From: Penaeicola halotolerans
GTDB taxonomy: Bacteria > Bacteroidota > Bacteroidia > Cytophagales > Cyclobacteriaceae
DNA: 64,000 bases
Assembly: GCF_016464625.1 (NCBI RefSeq)
Contig: NZ_JAEAGO010000001.1
Coordinates: 186,001-250,000, forward strand
Reading direction: 5' to 3'
Both the position numbers and the translations under genes were made by a program. The notes below the pieces were generated by a model. That model made no database searches and was not told the origin of the DNA. It worked only from the letters and a program-made list of their open reading frames with translations. Position 1 is the stretch's first letter. Each line of letters starts with the position of its first letter. Below, one piece after another: positions 34,917 to 44,910 of this stretch.

Positions 34917-36269
34917 TTATTTGATTAGAATGTGGTAAGCCCAAGGAGCTAGGCTTAGCTTCTCGTCAACAGCTATAGATATCTTTTCTTGAGAGAAGTA
35001 ATCTGTCCCAGAGATAGGCGTCTTCATAGTGACCTCTTGATCATTACTACTCAAATTAAAGATCACTGTGACAACATCATCTCCTTTTATCCTATTGAAA
35101 GCAAATATATCGGTATCATTGCTTGTTTTGATTTTCTCAAAACTTCCTCCAAAATCACCATTCCAAAGGGCTGGCTGCTCATGTTTGAGCTGATTGAGTT
35201 GGCGATAGAAGTTTGCCATTTCATAATCACCCCACTGAATAGCATCTTTCTCAAAAAACTCAAGTTTCTTTTGATTATTAGATTCTTGACCAGAGTAGGT
35301 GAGAGGCATGCCTGGAAGTGTGTATGTCAGGGCTAGCATAGTTTCATGAGCATCACCTAAAAGGCTATCAGCAGTTCCGTTCCAGCTATTTTCATCGTGA
35401 TTAGTGATGAAGTTCATGCGGTAGTTTTCCATAGAAAATCTAGTAGCATTTTTAGTGATCATAGAGTCTAAGTGGTGTGCATTTTCTTTACCACCAGCTA
35501 TGGCATTTATGTGATGAAAAAGCTCCCATGAATAAGTCATGTTAAACCCTACTTCATGCATTTCAGGATTTTCAGCCTCGGCTAACATGAATACTTCTTT
35601 TTTACTTCTCAAGGTATCGATAGCCCTTTTCCAAAACTCAGCAGGTACCCAGTCTGCTACATCGCATCTGTAGCCGTCTATGTCAAATTCTTCCACCCAA
35701 TAGCTCAGTGCATCGATCATGTAAGTATTCAATTCCTCATTTTCATAGTTGAGATCGATCACGTCTGACCAGTCAGTACCCACAGGAGGGGTGAAATTGC
35801 CTAAACTATCTTTGGTATACCACTCTGGGTTGGAGATGGTAAGTGGATTGTCCCAAGCAGTGTGGTTAGCCACCCAGTCTATGATGATGTACATCCCTAG
35901 ATCATGTGCTTTCTTGACTAGATTTCTAAAATCCTCTTCTGTACCATAGTTTGGATTTACCGCTTTATAATCTTTTACGGCATAGTAGCTACCCAGTGAG
36001 CCTTTGGCATTCTTTTCACCTACTGGATGAATTGGCATCAGCCAAAGGATATCTACCCCCATGTCCTTGAGTCGAGGTAGTTCAGCAGCAAATGCGTTGA
36101 AAGTCCCTTCTGGCGTGTATTGTCTGATATTGACTTCGTAGAGATTTTTATCTTTTGTCCATTCAGGGTATTCACTAGTCTGAATTTCGGTTTTTTGCTC
36201 TGATGGACTGGTACAAGCTACGATCGCAGAGAGCAGTAGTAATCCAATCGATTTTAAGTAAAATTTCAT
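34917..36269 (-). CDS. GH13 alpha-amylase family lipoprotein
   Basis: A 450-residue lipoprotein with a lipobox (LSAIVACTSPS), so it is anchored in the periplasm or on the surface. The GH13 motifs are all present: region I IIIDWVANHTAWD, the nucleophile in DGYRCDVADWVP, the acid/base in LAEAENPEMH and the transition-state Asp in FITNHDENSW. The middle gene of the GH31-GH13-MFS operon (12 bases after GH31 and four before MFS). It should cut alpha-1,4-glucans into maltose-size products. The substrate specificity (amylase or neopullulanase) cannot be fixed by eye. Confidence 0.92.
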   Translation of the reverse strand: MKFYLKSIGLLLLSAIVACTSPSEQKTEIQTSEYPEWTKDKNLYEVNIRQYTPEGTFNAFAAELPRLKDMGVDILWLMPIHPVGEKNAKGSLGSYYAVKDYKAVNPNYGTEEDFRNLVKKAHDLGMYIIIDWVANHTAWDNPLTISNPEWYTKDSLGNFTPPVGTDWSDVIDLNYENEELNTYMIDALSYWVEEFDIDGYRCDVADWVPAEFWKRAIDTLRSKKEVFMLAEAENPEMHEVGFNMTYSWELFHHINAIAGGKENAHHLDSMITKNATRFSMENYRMNFITNHDENSWNGTADSLLGDAHETMLALTYTLPGMPLTYSGQESNNQKKLEFFEKDAIQWGDYEMANFYRQLNQLKHEQPALWNGDFGGSFEKIKTSNDTDIFAFNRIKGDDVVTVIFNLSSNDQEVTMKTPISGTDYFSQEKISIAVDEKLSLAPWAYHILIK

Positions 36270-36281
36270 AGGTATTTTGGG

Positions 36282-38705
36282 TTAAAATTTGATCGTGATT
36301 TGCTCATCTACTAATTTAAAAGTAATACAAGGCAAACCTTTGATCTCATGATGCAAGTTGGTGTTTTCAGGCAGTGGGTCAAACTGAGATATCTGCTGGA
36401 TAAATGCATAATTGACTTTTTGCACATTGACTCTGATGTCATTGACTCTTACGCTATCTAAATCAAAACCATGAAGATAAAGCTTCACTTCTTTAAAGTG
36501 AGTATCCATATCGCCTAAACTCGGCTTAAATACTAGTTGGCTATTTGCAGAATCATATCTCAAGGTTCTTTTGTGAAAAGCACCTTTTTTAAAATCATAA
36601 GAGGTACCATCATCTTCATAAAGTACAAATTCATTTGTTTGACTTCCTTGATATAGATGTAGTTCCAATGTTTCGGATGGTTTTTCATCCAAGTGCTTTA
36701 CGTCTGATTGTATAGGTATGATAGAAGAACCTTTCACAAAAACAGGTAGGTGACTGATCGGACAGTCTACATAAGCTTCCTGTGAACCTTTGTAGGCTTG
36801 ATCATTGAATAGATAGTACCACTCACCTTTTGGGAGGTAGACCTTAGTGATTTCTTTAGTGCTTTCTACTGGAGCTACCAAGATACCATGTCCGAAGAGG
36901 TATTGATTTTGATAAGCAGGATCATATACTTTAGCATCATGCGTATCCGTGATAGCCAAACTTCTGACTACAGGAAGACCATTTTGAGAAGACTCATATA
37001 AAGTGCTATAGATATAAGGAATGAGCTTATATCTCAATTTCAGGTAGTTTCTAGAGATTTCTTCTACTTCTTCACCAAATGCCCAAGGCTCTGAATCAGG
37101 TGAATTGATCATAGAATGTCCTCTGAAAAATGGAGAGAAAGTAGCGATAGACATCCATCTAGCAAATAGGCTAGGAGATGCGTGTCCGCAAAAGCCTCCT
37201 ACATCATAACCTGTGAAAGGGATGCCACTAAGCCCCATGCTATTGAGTAATCTGATACCAGCGAGCATATGTTCGTCAGAAGCGACATTGTCTCCAGTCC
37301 ATACGGCTGTGTAGCGCTGTATGCCAGCGTAGCCAGATCTTGTGAGCATGAGTGGTCTTTCATTGAGATGTTTTTTAGCGCCTTCTACGGTGCTTTTGAC
37401 CATATTTTGACCATAGATGTTTCTAGCTTTTCTATGGCTAGTCTTTTGTCCATCGAAGTCAAACTCGATCAAGTTTGGGGTGTGCTGACCCCAAGATGCA
37501 GGTTCGTTCATGTCATTCCAAAATCCTCTGATACCTCTATCAGTGTAAAACTTCATCCATTCAGACCACCAGTCTCTTGTTTCTGCTTTAGTGAAGTCTG
37601 GCAGGTTGCACCATCCAGGCCATACTTCAGCTTCATAGTCTTCTCCGTCAGGATACTTGACGAAGAGGTCTTTAGCCTTTCCCTCCTCATAAGGGGCATA
37701 GCCATTTTGAACTTTGACACCAGGATCTACGATGACAGCTACTTTGAAGCCCATTTCTGCTAATTTCTCGGTGAGTTTTTTAGGATTTGGGAAACGCTGC
37801 TCATCAAAGGTAAATACCTTATAACCTTCCATGTGATGGATATCTAGATAGATCACATCAGCTGGCAGATCTTTGTCTCTAAATGTTCTTGCTACATTGA
37901 GTACTTCTGAGTCTGGATAGTACGAGTAGCGACATTGTTGATAGCCGAGAGCCCATTTGGGGGGGAGCTCTATTTTGCCTGTCAAGTAGGTATATGCGCT
38001 GATGATATCTTTGACTTCTGCTTCATGGATGAAGTAGTAGTCCATATCGCCATCTTCTGCGCTGAAGTAAGAAAAGCGTCTATTGGAAGCTCCAAAGTTG
38101 AAAATGGACTTATGAGTATTGTCAAAAAAGATTCCATAACTAAGTCCACTGTGTATCCCTATATAAAAGGGTATAGAGAGGTAAAGTGGATCAGCATCTA
38201 CTCCATACGCAAAGAAATCAGTGTTCCAGTTGGTATAAGCTTTGCCAGCTCTGTCGAGATTTCCTGTTTTCTCCCCTAAACCAATGAAACGCTCACCTGC
38301 TTGCAAGCTTTTATAAGTGGATACTTCTGTTCCTTGCCATGATGTACCAAAAGCCGGGTCGTCTTGGTTGATCAATTGTCCATCTTTGGTATAGAATGAG
38401 AAGCGAACAGGGTATTTGGAAACATGAAGATCTATAGTGTCAGTGCTGAGGATGAGTTTGTCCGAGGTTTCTTGTAGCTCAAACAAATCATCAGTCGGAG
38501 AAACTACTACTGCGTAAGGATTTTGATCAAAAGTGTCTTTTCTACTGATCCTGATTCTGAATATAGAGGAAGCATAAAGTGATATGCTAAACTGACAATT
38601 TTCAGTAGTTCCGATGATTCCATGAGGAAGTGTGTCGAAATGTATAAGCCCGCCTACAGCAATATGATCTCCATCCTTGGGGATGGTTTTTGTGATTGTA
38701 GTCAT
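36282..38705 (-). CDS. GH31 alpha-glucosidase
   Basis: An 807-residue glycoside hydrolase without a signal peptide, so cytoplasmic. The catalytic nucleophile is D398 in GFWNDMNEPASW and the acid/base is D472 in WTGDNVASDEHM; the N-terminal beta-sandwich and C-terminal domains complete the normal GH31 layout. It removes glucose from the non-reducing end of maltose and maltodextrins. The first gene of an operon with an amylase and a sugar transporter, and directly downstream of a promoter that overlaps a LacI-type operator. Confidence 0.93.
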   Translation of the reverse strand: MTTITKTIPKDGDHIAVGGLIHFDTLPHGIIGTTENCQFSISLYASSIFRIRISRKDTFDQNPYAVVVSPTDDLFELQETSDKLILSTDTIDLHVSKYPVRFSFYTKDGQLINQDDPAFGTSWQGTEVSTYKSLQAGERFIGLGEKTGNLDRAGKAYTNWNTDFFAYGVDADPLYLSIPFYIGIHSGLSYGIFFDNTHKSIFNFGASNRRFSYFSAEDGDMDYYFIHEAEVKDIISAYTYLTGKIELPPKWALGYQQCRYSYYPDSEVLNVARTFRDKDLPADVIYLDIHHMEGYKVFTFDEQRFPNPKKLTEKLAEMGFKVAVIVDPGVKVQNGYAPYEEGKAKDLFVKYPDGEDYEAEVWPGWCNLPDFTKAETRDWWSEWMKFYTDRGIRGFWNDMNEPASWGQHTPNLIEFDFDGQKTSHRKARNIYGQNMVKSTVEGAKKHLNERPLMLTRSGYAGIQRYTAVWTGDNVASDEHMLAGIRLLNSMGLSGIPFTGYDVGGFCGHASPSLFARWMSIATFSPFFRGHSMINSPDSEPWAFGEEVEEISRNYLKLRYKLIPYIYSTLYESSQNGLPVVRSLAITDTHDAKVYDPAYQNQYLFGHGILVAPVESTKEITKVYLPKGEWYYLFNDQAYKGSQEAYVDCPISHLPVFVKGSSIIPIQSDVKHLDEKPSETLELHLYQGSQTNEFVLYEDDGTSYDFKKGAFHKRTLRYDSANSQLVFKPSLGDMDTHFKEVKLYLHGFDLDSVRVNDIRVNVQKVNYAFIQQISQFDPLPENTNLHHEIKGLPCITFKLVDEQITIKF

Positions 38706-38869
38706 TTTGGGTAAAGATTTGATGTTGACAACTTAGCGGCTTTCCCTTAGGCGTAGTGACCCTTTTTCACCAATAAGCAAAGCTAATTTAGGATTAAAAT
38801 ATAAAGCGAAAAAGTAAGCAAGCGGTACGTAAAGGGAGATAAGGCTTCTAAGTTATCCCTTATAAGGTC

Positions 38870-38903
38870 CAAACGTAGCTTTGTGATAGCTTTCAATCGA
38901 TTG
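38870..38903 (-). promoter_or_regulatory. Promoter and LacI-type operator of the GH31 operon
   Basis: The palindrome CAATCGATTG (38894-38903) is followed on the minus strand, 16 bases after its last TTG, by the -7 box TACGTTTG (38870-38877). The operator therefore covers the -33 position. The same palindrome lies before susC. This is the pattern expected of repression by the LacI-type protein encoded next door, although activation is possible. Confidence 0.65.
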
Positions 38904-38964
38904 CACAAAAAGAGTAATTATTTAGAAAAAAAATGAAAAAATTTTAAACAAGATCTAAACGCAC

Positions 38965-39993
38965 TTACTTTTTGAGCGAAGAAGCTCTCACGAGGAGTGT
39001 CGCATCCATGATTTCAGTAAATGGATATACAGGGTGCTCATTCATAAAATTGATCTGATCTATTAGCAGTTTAGCCGCAGTTTCTCCGATCTTGAAGCCA
39101 GACTGCTCTACAGTACTAAGTGGAGGATTTATCAGTGAGCTAAATTGCCAGTTGCTAAACCCTACAATCCCAATTTCTGAAGGTACTTGCTTACCAAGCT
39201 CTTGCGCTGCCTTCATTGCACCTGATGCAGCTAGGTCATTGCTAGCAAATATCCCTGTAATATCCTGTCGCTTGCGCATAAAATCTAGCATAGTAAGATA
39301 ACTTTCCTCCTGAGTGCCTTTAGGGCATTCGATGATAAGCTGATCATCTATAGGGATACCATTGTCACGAAGAGCAGCTAGGTAGCCTTCTAACCTCTTT
39401 TTGCTGATAAGTAGATTGCTAGGCCCTGCCAAATGTACAATTTTGGTATCTCCTTGCTGTATTAAATGTTCAGTAGCTTTGTAAGCACCAGAGAAATCGT
39501 TAACGATGACCGAAGTAGCATTGATCTTTTCAGAAATTCTGTCAAAGAATACAATAGGGAAATTTCTCTCCAGAAGATCATTAAAGTGCTCAAAATCATT
39601 CGTTTCTTTGGTGAAAGAGACTAAAAGTCCATCTACTTGACTAGCAAGTAATGTATTGACACTGTTGATTTCTCTATTGTAAGACTCATTGGTCTGGGAT
39701 AAGATGACATTATAGCCCTCTTTGAAAGCGACTTCCTCTATGCCGCTGATGACTGTAGAAAAGAAGAAATGAACAATTTCAGGAATGATTACTCCAATAG
39801 TATTGGATTTACTCTTTCTGAGGCTCAAAGCAACAGCATTTGGGCGGTAATTCATCTTTTTGGCCAGCTCTTTTACAGCTTTCTTTGTCTCATCACTGAT
39901 ACCTGGATAATCCTTCAAAGCCCTTGATACTGTGGAGGATGAAACATTGAGTGCTTTTGCGATATCTTTTATAGTAGCTTGACCGATTTTCAT
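38965..39993 (-). CDS. LacI-family transcriptional regulator of the alpha-glucan locus
   Basis: A 342-residue protein. The N-terminal helix-turn-helix is TIKDIAKALNVSSSTVSRALKDYPG with the hinge helix around NYRPNAVALSLR, and the rest is a periplasmic-binding-protein-like sugar sensor (IGVIIPEIVHFFFS, DGLLVSFTKE, AAQELGKQVPSEIGIVGFSN). It is located between the two arms of the locus, reading towards the GH31 operon and away from susC. Binding to CAATCGATTG in front of both arms is inferred; the sugar ligand is presumably maltose or a derivative. Confidence 0.93.
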   Translation of the reverse strand: MKIGQATIKDIAKALNVSSSTVSRALKDYPGISDETKKAVKELAKKMNYRPNAVALSLRKSKSNTIGVIIPEIVHFFFSTVISGIEEVAFKEGYNVILSQTNESYNREINSVNTLLASQVDGLLVSFTKETNDFEHFNDLLERNFPIVFFDRISEKINATSVIVNDFSGAYKATEHLIQQGDTKIVHLAGPSNLLISKKRLEGYLAALRDNGIPIDDQLIIECPKGTQEESYLTMLDFMRKRQDITGIFASNDLAASGAMKAAQELGKQVPSEIGIVGFSNWQFSSLINPPLSTVEQSGFKIGETAAKLLIDQINFMNEHPVYPFTEIMDATLLVRASSLKK

Positions 39994-40010
39994 ATTGGTA
40001 TTTTTCTAGG

Positions 40011-40053
40011 ATTCGAAATATAATGTAAATCCAGCATTTTAAACATTCGAAAT
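40011..40053. repeat. Direct repeat ATTCGAAAT upstream of the LacI gene
   Basis: ATTCGAAAT occurs at 40011-40019 and 40045-40053, 34 bases apart, each containing the palindrome TTCGAA. They lie in the leader or promoter of the LacI gene. They could be autoregulatory sites or sites of another regulator; they differ from CAATCGATTG. Confidence 0.35.
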
Positions 40054-40124
40054 CTTTATGATTTATCTAAAATGGTAATGAATACTTCTTATGACAAAAA
40101 AAAGTTTGAAATTTTTTAACCTAT

Positions 40125-40150
40125 GCAATCGATTGCGGTTTCGATTGCAA
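40125..40150 (+). promoter_or_regulatory. Double LacI-type operator upstream of susC
   Basis: A perfect palindrome GCAATCGATTGC (40125-40136) is followed by a half-conserved site TTTCGATTGCAA (40139-40150). A -7-like TATATTTT (40170-40177) follows 22 bases after the TTG of the second site. The core CAATCGATTG equals the site before the GH31 operon. The region from 40178 to 40353 is a long untranslated leader with no gene. Confidence 0.65.
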
Positions 40151-40353
40151 TGAAAAAACTAGCTTTTTTTATATTTTTTAGTTTGTCCCTTACTTAATTT
40201 TTGCATAATATTTCAATAGAAATTAAGAGAATTTAAAGCAAAGCTGGTCTTTCCCTTGTATGGCATCTGGTGCATTTTGTAGGAGGTGTTGTACTTTTTC
40301 GAGCTAAGCAGATTCAATTATTTCTAATTTTCAATATATCCAAATTAACTACT

Positions 40354-43299
40354 ATGCAGAAAAAATTTACTCCCATGAGGGTAATGTTGTTGTCTTTGGC
40401 ACTGCTGTTTTCATTCTCAGTATTTGCACAAGACAGGACAGTTACCGGTAAGGTCACCTCAGCAGAGGATAATGAACCTCTTCCATTTGTCAATGTATCC
40501 ATCAAAGGAACAACTCAAGGAACTACCACTGATACTGATGGTAATTACTCTATAGAAGTATCAGGTCCTGATGCAGTGCTTTCTTTTTCTTTCCTTGGGT
40601 TTACTACTCAAGAAAGACGAGTAGGTAATGCAAGTATTATTAATATAGCCTTAGAATCTGATTCTCGTGAGCTAGATGAACTAGTCGTAGTAGGCTATGG
40701 TACGCAGAGAAAAGTAGACATCACAGGATCAGTAGCCTCTGTCACAAGAGAGGATTTTAATGCAGGTCAAGTGACTACTGCTGAGCAGCTTGTTACTGGT
40801 AAAGTAGCAGGTGTCCAAATCACGCCTAATAACGGTCGTCCAGGTGCTGGCGCGCGTATCAGAATCCGTGGAGGGTCATCACTCAACGCAAGTAACGATC
40901 CACTCATAGTCATCGATGGTGTGCCGATCGACAATTCTGGCACAGCGGGTACTTCTAACCCTCTCAACTTCCTCAATCCAAATGACATCGAAACATTTGA
41001 TATCTTAAAAGATGCGTCTGCAACAGCTATCTATGGTTCTAGAGCATCTAATGGGGTGATCCTCATCACAACTACAAAAGGTAAAGCTGGTCAAGGTCTC
41101 AAAGTAGATGCTGGCTATAGAGGTTCACTTGCGCAAATCACCAGAACAGTTGATATGCTTTCAGCAGATGAGATCAGAGCAGCAGCTTTGACCAATGCAA
41201 ACGCTTCTCAGCAAGCTCTTATTGGAGATGCTACGACAAACTGGCAAGACCAAGTGTATCAGCAAGCCTTTACACATGATGCTAATGTCACTGTAAGCGG
41301 TAGCATAGGAGATTTCCTTCCGATCAGAGTTTCCGCTGGTTATCTAAGCCAAGATGGTATCTTAAAGACAGATAAGCTAGAGCGTATGTCTGGTAGCTTA
41401 AATTTGAGTCCATCTTTTTTCAATGATGACTTGAAAGTAAATTTGAACTTAAAAGCAGTTGGAACTACGAGCCAATTTGCATCAGGTGCTGCACTAGGCA
41501 ATGCGATCACTTTTGATCCTACTCAGCCAGTATTTAGTGAAAACGGTATCAATGGATATTATGAGTGGTTAGTAGGTAGCAATCCTAATAATATCGCTCC
41601 TAGAAATCCTGTAGGTCTACTAGATCAAAGAGATGATAGAGGAGATGTATTTAGAAGCATCGGTAATATCCAATTCAATTATGCCCTTCCTTTTGTAGAA
41701 GGTCTAAGCGCTAACTTAAATCTAGGGTATGATGTAAGCCAAAGTGAAGGAAGAGTGATCATCCCAGCTACGGCAGCTGAGTCATTCCTAGTGGGTGGTT
41801 CATTCTCTAGATATGAGCAAGATAAAAGAAACTTACTTGCTGACTTTTACTTTAACTATGTGAAAGATTTAGGTAATGCTGGAAGTATTGATGTCACAGC
41901 TGGTTATTCAGCACAAGATTTTAGAATCGACAATCCTGCATTCGCAGTATTCAATGCTGAAGGAACTCAGATTAGTCCTGCTCCTATCGCATCTCGTCCA
42001 GAATATAGACTAATCTCTTACTTTGGTAGAGTAAACTATAACTTCTCCGACAAGTACCTGATCACTGCTACAGTGAGAACTGACGGTTCATCTAGATTTG
42101 CCGAGGATAACAGATGGGGTGTGTTCCCTTCAGTAGCGGGTGCTTGGAGAATCTCGGAAGAAGGCTTCTTAAAAGGTAATACTACTGTTACAGATTTGAA
42201 GCTTAGAGTGGGTTATGGCGTTACAGGTCAGCAAGACATAGGTGCTACACTACCATTCCTTCCTAGATATACTAGAAGTAATGATGCAGCGCGTTATCAA
42301 TTTGGTGGAGAATTTTTCACGACTTTTAGGCCAGAAGGTTATGATAGTAATATCAAATGGGAGGAGACTGAAACATACAATGCTGGTTTAGATTTCGAAT
42401 TTGCAAGTGGTAAATTTTACGGTTCGGTAGACTACTACTTCAAGCGTACTAATGACCTACTTTCTGTGATCCCAGTTCCTGCTGGTACTAACTTGACAAA
42501 CAGACTCTTTACCAACGTGGGTAATATCGAAAATGAAGGTATAGAAGTAGCTTTGAATGTCAACTTAGTCAATACGGCTGATTTGAAGTGGGATATCGGA
42601 GCTAACTTTACCTACAATAAAAATACTATCACAAGCCTATCTAATGTAGAAGACGACTCTGAAGGAATATTGGTAGGTGGTATCGCTGGTGGAACAGGTA
42701 ACACTGTTCAGATTCAGTCAGTTGGCTTTGCTCCAAATACTTTCTATCTTTTCGAACAAGTATATAACACAGATGGTACTCCGATAGAAGGGGCTTATGT
42801 AGATCAAAATGGTGATGGTGTGATCAATAGTGAAGATTTGGTACGTCAGCAATTCCCAGATGCTCCTTACTTCTTTGGTTTCACTAACCAGACGAGTTAT
42901 AAGAAGTGGAACTTGAGCTTTACACTAAGAGGATCGCTCGATAACTATGTGTACAATAACGTAAGATCAGCGAATGGTTCTTATGCAAACTTAAATCTTC
43001 AAGGGTACATCTTCAACATGACAAGAGATGTATTAGATTCTAATTTTGAAAACTATCAGTTCTTTTCAGATTATTATCTAGAAAACGCTTCATTTATCAG
43101 AATGGATAATATCAGCTTGAGCTATAACTATGGAGAGATCTCTAACTCAGGCGTAAGGATGACGCTAAGTGCAGCTGTTCAAAATGCCTTCGTGATCACT
43201 AACTATTCAGGAATTGACCCTGAAGTGCCGGGAGGAATTGACAATAATTTCTATCCAAATCCAAGAGTATTTTCTCTAGGTGTCAACTTCGGATTCTAA
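40354..43299 (+). CDS. susC: SusC/RagA-type TonB-dependent outer-membrane transporter
   Basis: A 981-residue protein from the ATG at 40354. After a signal peptide (LLSLALLFSFSVFAQ) comes a carboxypeptidase-like repeat domain (RTVTGKVTSAEDNEPLPFVN), then the linker DELVVVGYGTQRKVDITGSV typical of SusC, a plug with IRIRGGSSLNASNDPLIVIDG and DILKDASATAIYGSRASNGV, and a 22-strand barrel that ends in FSLGVNFGF. It imports oligosaccharides through the outer membrane, driven by TonB. It is followed by susD 19 bases on. The alpha-glucan substrate comes from the neighbouring amylases. Confidence 0.96.
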   Translation: MQKKFTPMRVMLLSLALLFSFSVFAQDRTVTGKVTSAEDNEPLPFVNVSIKGTTQGTTTDTDGNYSIEVSGPDAVLSFSFLGFTTQERRVGNASIINIALESDSRELDELVVVGYGTQRKVDITGSVASVTREDFNAGQVTTAEQLVTGKVAGVQITPNNGRPGAGARIRIRGGSSLNASNDPLIVIDGVPIDNSGTAGTSNPLNFLNPNDIETFDILKDASATAIYGSRASNGVILITTTKGKAGQGLKVDAGYRGSLAQITRTVDMLSADEIRAAALTNANASQQALIGDATTNWQDQVYQQAFTHDANVTVSGSIGDFLPIRVSAGYLSQDGILKTDKLERMSGSLNLSPSFFNDDLKVNLNLKAVGTTSQFASGAALGNAITFDPTQPVFSENGINGYYEWLVGSNPNNIAPRNPVGLLDQRDDRGDVFRSIGNIQFNYALPFVEGLSANLNLGYDVSQSEGRVIIPATAAESFLVGGSFSRYEQDKRNLLADFYFNYVKDLGNAGSIDVTAGYSAQDFRIDNPAFAVFNAEGTQISPAPIASRPEYRLISYFGRVNYNFSDKYLITATVRTDGSSRFAEDNRWGVFPSVAGAWRISEEGFLKGNTTVTDLKLRVGYGVTGQQDIGATLPFLPRYTRSNDAARYQFGGEFFTTFRPEGYDSNIKWEETETYNAGLDFEFASGKFYGSVDYYFKRTNDLLSVIPVPAGTNLTNRLFTNVGNIENEGIEVALNVNLVNTADLKWDIGANFTYNKNTITSLSNVEDDSEGILVGGIAGGTGNTVQIQSVGFAPNTFYLFEQVYNTDGTPIEGAYVDQNGDGVINSEDLVRQQFPDAPYFFGFTNQTSYKKWNLSFTLRGSLDNYVYNNVRSANGSYANLNLQGYIFNMTRDVLDSNFENYQFFSDYYLENASFIRMDNISLSYNYGEISNSGVRMTLSAAVQNAFVITNYSGIDPEVPGGIDNNFYPNPRVFSLGVNFGF

Positions 43300-43318
43300 T
43301 CTCAAATATTATAAGAGT

Positions 43319-44896
43319 ATGAAAAATAGATTTAATAAAGTAATGGGGCTATTGATGGGACTTTTGATCTCTGTCACAGCTTGTATGGATCTTGATAAAG
43401 ACCCATTTAATGAAGAAACTTCTGTAGAAGTTTATGCTGAGTTTGAAAATTATAAAAATGTACTTGCTAAGCTTTATGGTGGTCTAGCACTCAGTGGTCA
43501 GCAAGGACCTGCTGGTAACGCTGATATCAGCGGCATAGATGAAGGTGAGTCAAACTATATGAGAGCCTTCTGGAAGATGCAGGAGCTTCCAACTGATGAA
43601 GCTATCATTGGTTGGAATGATGATGGACTTCCTCAGATGAATGGTGCGAATTTCACTGATAACAACAGATTCATTACTGCAATGTACTATAGGATTTTCT
43701 ATCAAATCTCACTAGCTAATGAGTTTATCAGAGAGCTATCAGATGACAGGCTTTCTAGTAGAGGGATCACAGGTGCTCAGGCTGAGGAAGCAAGACTATT
43801 TAGAACAGAGGCGAGATTTTTGAGAGCGATGAGTTATTACCATGCGATTGATCTGTTTGGTAATGTACCATTTGTAACAGAAGCAGATGCGGTAGGAGCA
43901 TTCTTTCCACGTCAAGCTAGTAGAGCGGAGCTATTTGACTATGTAGAATCTGAGTTGTTGGCCATCATTCCAGACTTAGCGGCACCTAGAACAAATGAAT
44001 ATCCTAGAGCAGATCAAGCAGCGGCTAGAATGGTTTTGGCTAAGCTATACCTCAATGCAGAAGTGTACATCAATCAGCCAAGACATACTGAAGCAATCAC
44101 ACAACTTAATGAGGTAATAAATGCGGGGTACTCTCTTCATCCAAACTATGATGAGTTATTCTTTTCTGATAATGATCAAGGAATCAACGAGGTTATTTTT
44201 GCTATAGCTTATGATGCAGAGAATACAAGATCTTTTGGAGGGACTACATTTATAGTGAATGCTTCTACAGGTGGTGCTTTTGCGAGTCAAGTTGGAGTCA
44301 GTGGCGGATGGCAAGGGCTGAGAGCTCGTCCTGAGCATGTCAATGCCTTCAGCAATGGAGATGGTAGAGCGATGTTTTTTACTACTGGAAGAACAAATGA
44401 TATAGAGACAGTCTCCGACTTTGGCACTGGTTTTCCTGTGATGAAATTTAAGAATCTAACTAAAGCAGGAACTCAAGGTCCTTTAATTGAAGGTCAATTT
44501 GTTGGTATAGATTTTCCTTTATTTAGATTAGCAGATGCTTATCTGATGTATGCAGAGGCTGTACTTAGAGGTGGCTCAGGTGGTAGCCAAGCACAAGCAC
44601 TTACTTATGTAAATGAAATCAGAAGAAGAGCTTACGGAGATAACTCTGGAGATATCAATGCGGGAGAGCTTTCGTTACAATTCATCTTAGATGAGCGCAT
44701 GAGGGAGTTAAGCTGGGAAGCACACAGAAGATCTGACTTGATCAGATTTGGACTATTCACAGGTGGTGATTATCTATGGCAGTGGAAAGGTGGCGTGAAG
44801 GATGGACAGTCTGTACCAGCTACTAGAAATTTATATCCACTTCCAGCAGCTGAATTGACAGCTAATCCTACTTTGGAGCAAAATGATGGATATTAA
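43319..44896 (+). CDS. susD: SusD/RagB-type sugar-binding lipoprotein
   Basis: A 525-residue lipoprotein from the ATG at 43319 (a frame beginning at 43280 overlaps susC). The lipobox is LLISVTAC. The body has the helical TPR framework of SusD: FITAMYYRIFYQISLANEFI, ARFLRAMSYYHAIDLFGNVP, and near the end RMRELSWEAHRRSDLIRFG. It caps the SusC barrel and binds glycan at the surface. Confidence 0.95.
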   Translation: MKNRFNKVMGLLMGLLISVTACMDLDKDPFNEETSVEVYAEFENYKNVLAKLYGGLALSGQQGPAGNADISGIDEGESNYMRAFWKMQELPTDEAIIGWNDDGLPQMNGANFTDNNRFITAMYYRIFYQISLANEFIRELSDDRLSSRGITGAQAEEARLFRTEARFLRAMSYYHAIDLFGNVPFVTEADAVGAFFPRQASRAELFDYVESELLAIIPDLAAPRTNEYPRADQAAARMVLAKLYLNAEVYINQPRHTEAITQLNEVINAGYSLHPNYDELFFSDNDQGINEVIFAIAYDAENTRSFGGTTFIVNASTGGAFASQVGVSGGWQGLRARPEHVNAFSNGDGRAMFFTTGRTNDIETVSDFGTGFPVMKFKNLTKAGTQGPLIEGQFVGIDFPLFRLADAYLMYAEAVLRGGSGGSQAQALTYVNEIRRRAYGDNSGDINAGELSLQFILDERMRELSWEAHRRSDLIRFGLFTGGDYLWQWKGGVKDGQSVPATRNLYPLPAAELTANPTLEQNDGY

Positions 44897-44910
44897 GAAC
44901 CCAAAATCAA

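Noticed and set aside
37269-37763. A 164-residue open frame on the plus strand inside the GH31 gene
   Set aside because: It is antisense to a gene with clear catalytic motifs, is rich in Ser, Cys and Phe, and shows no family signature. It is a shadow frame.
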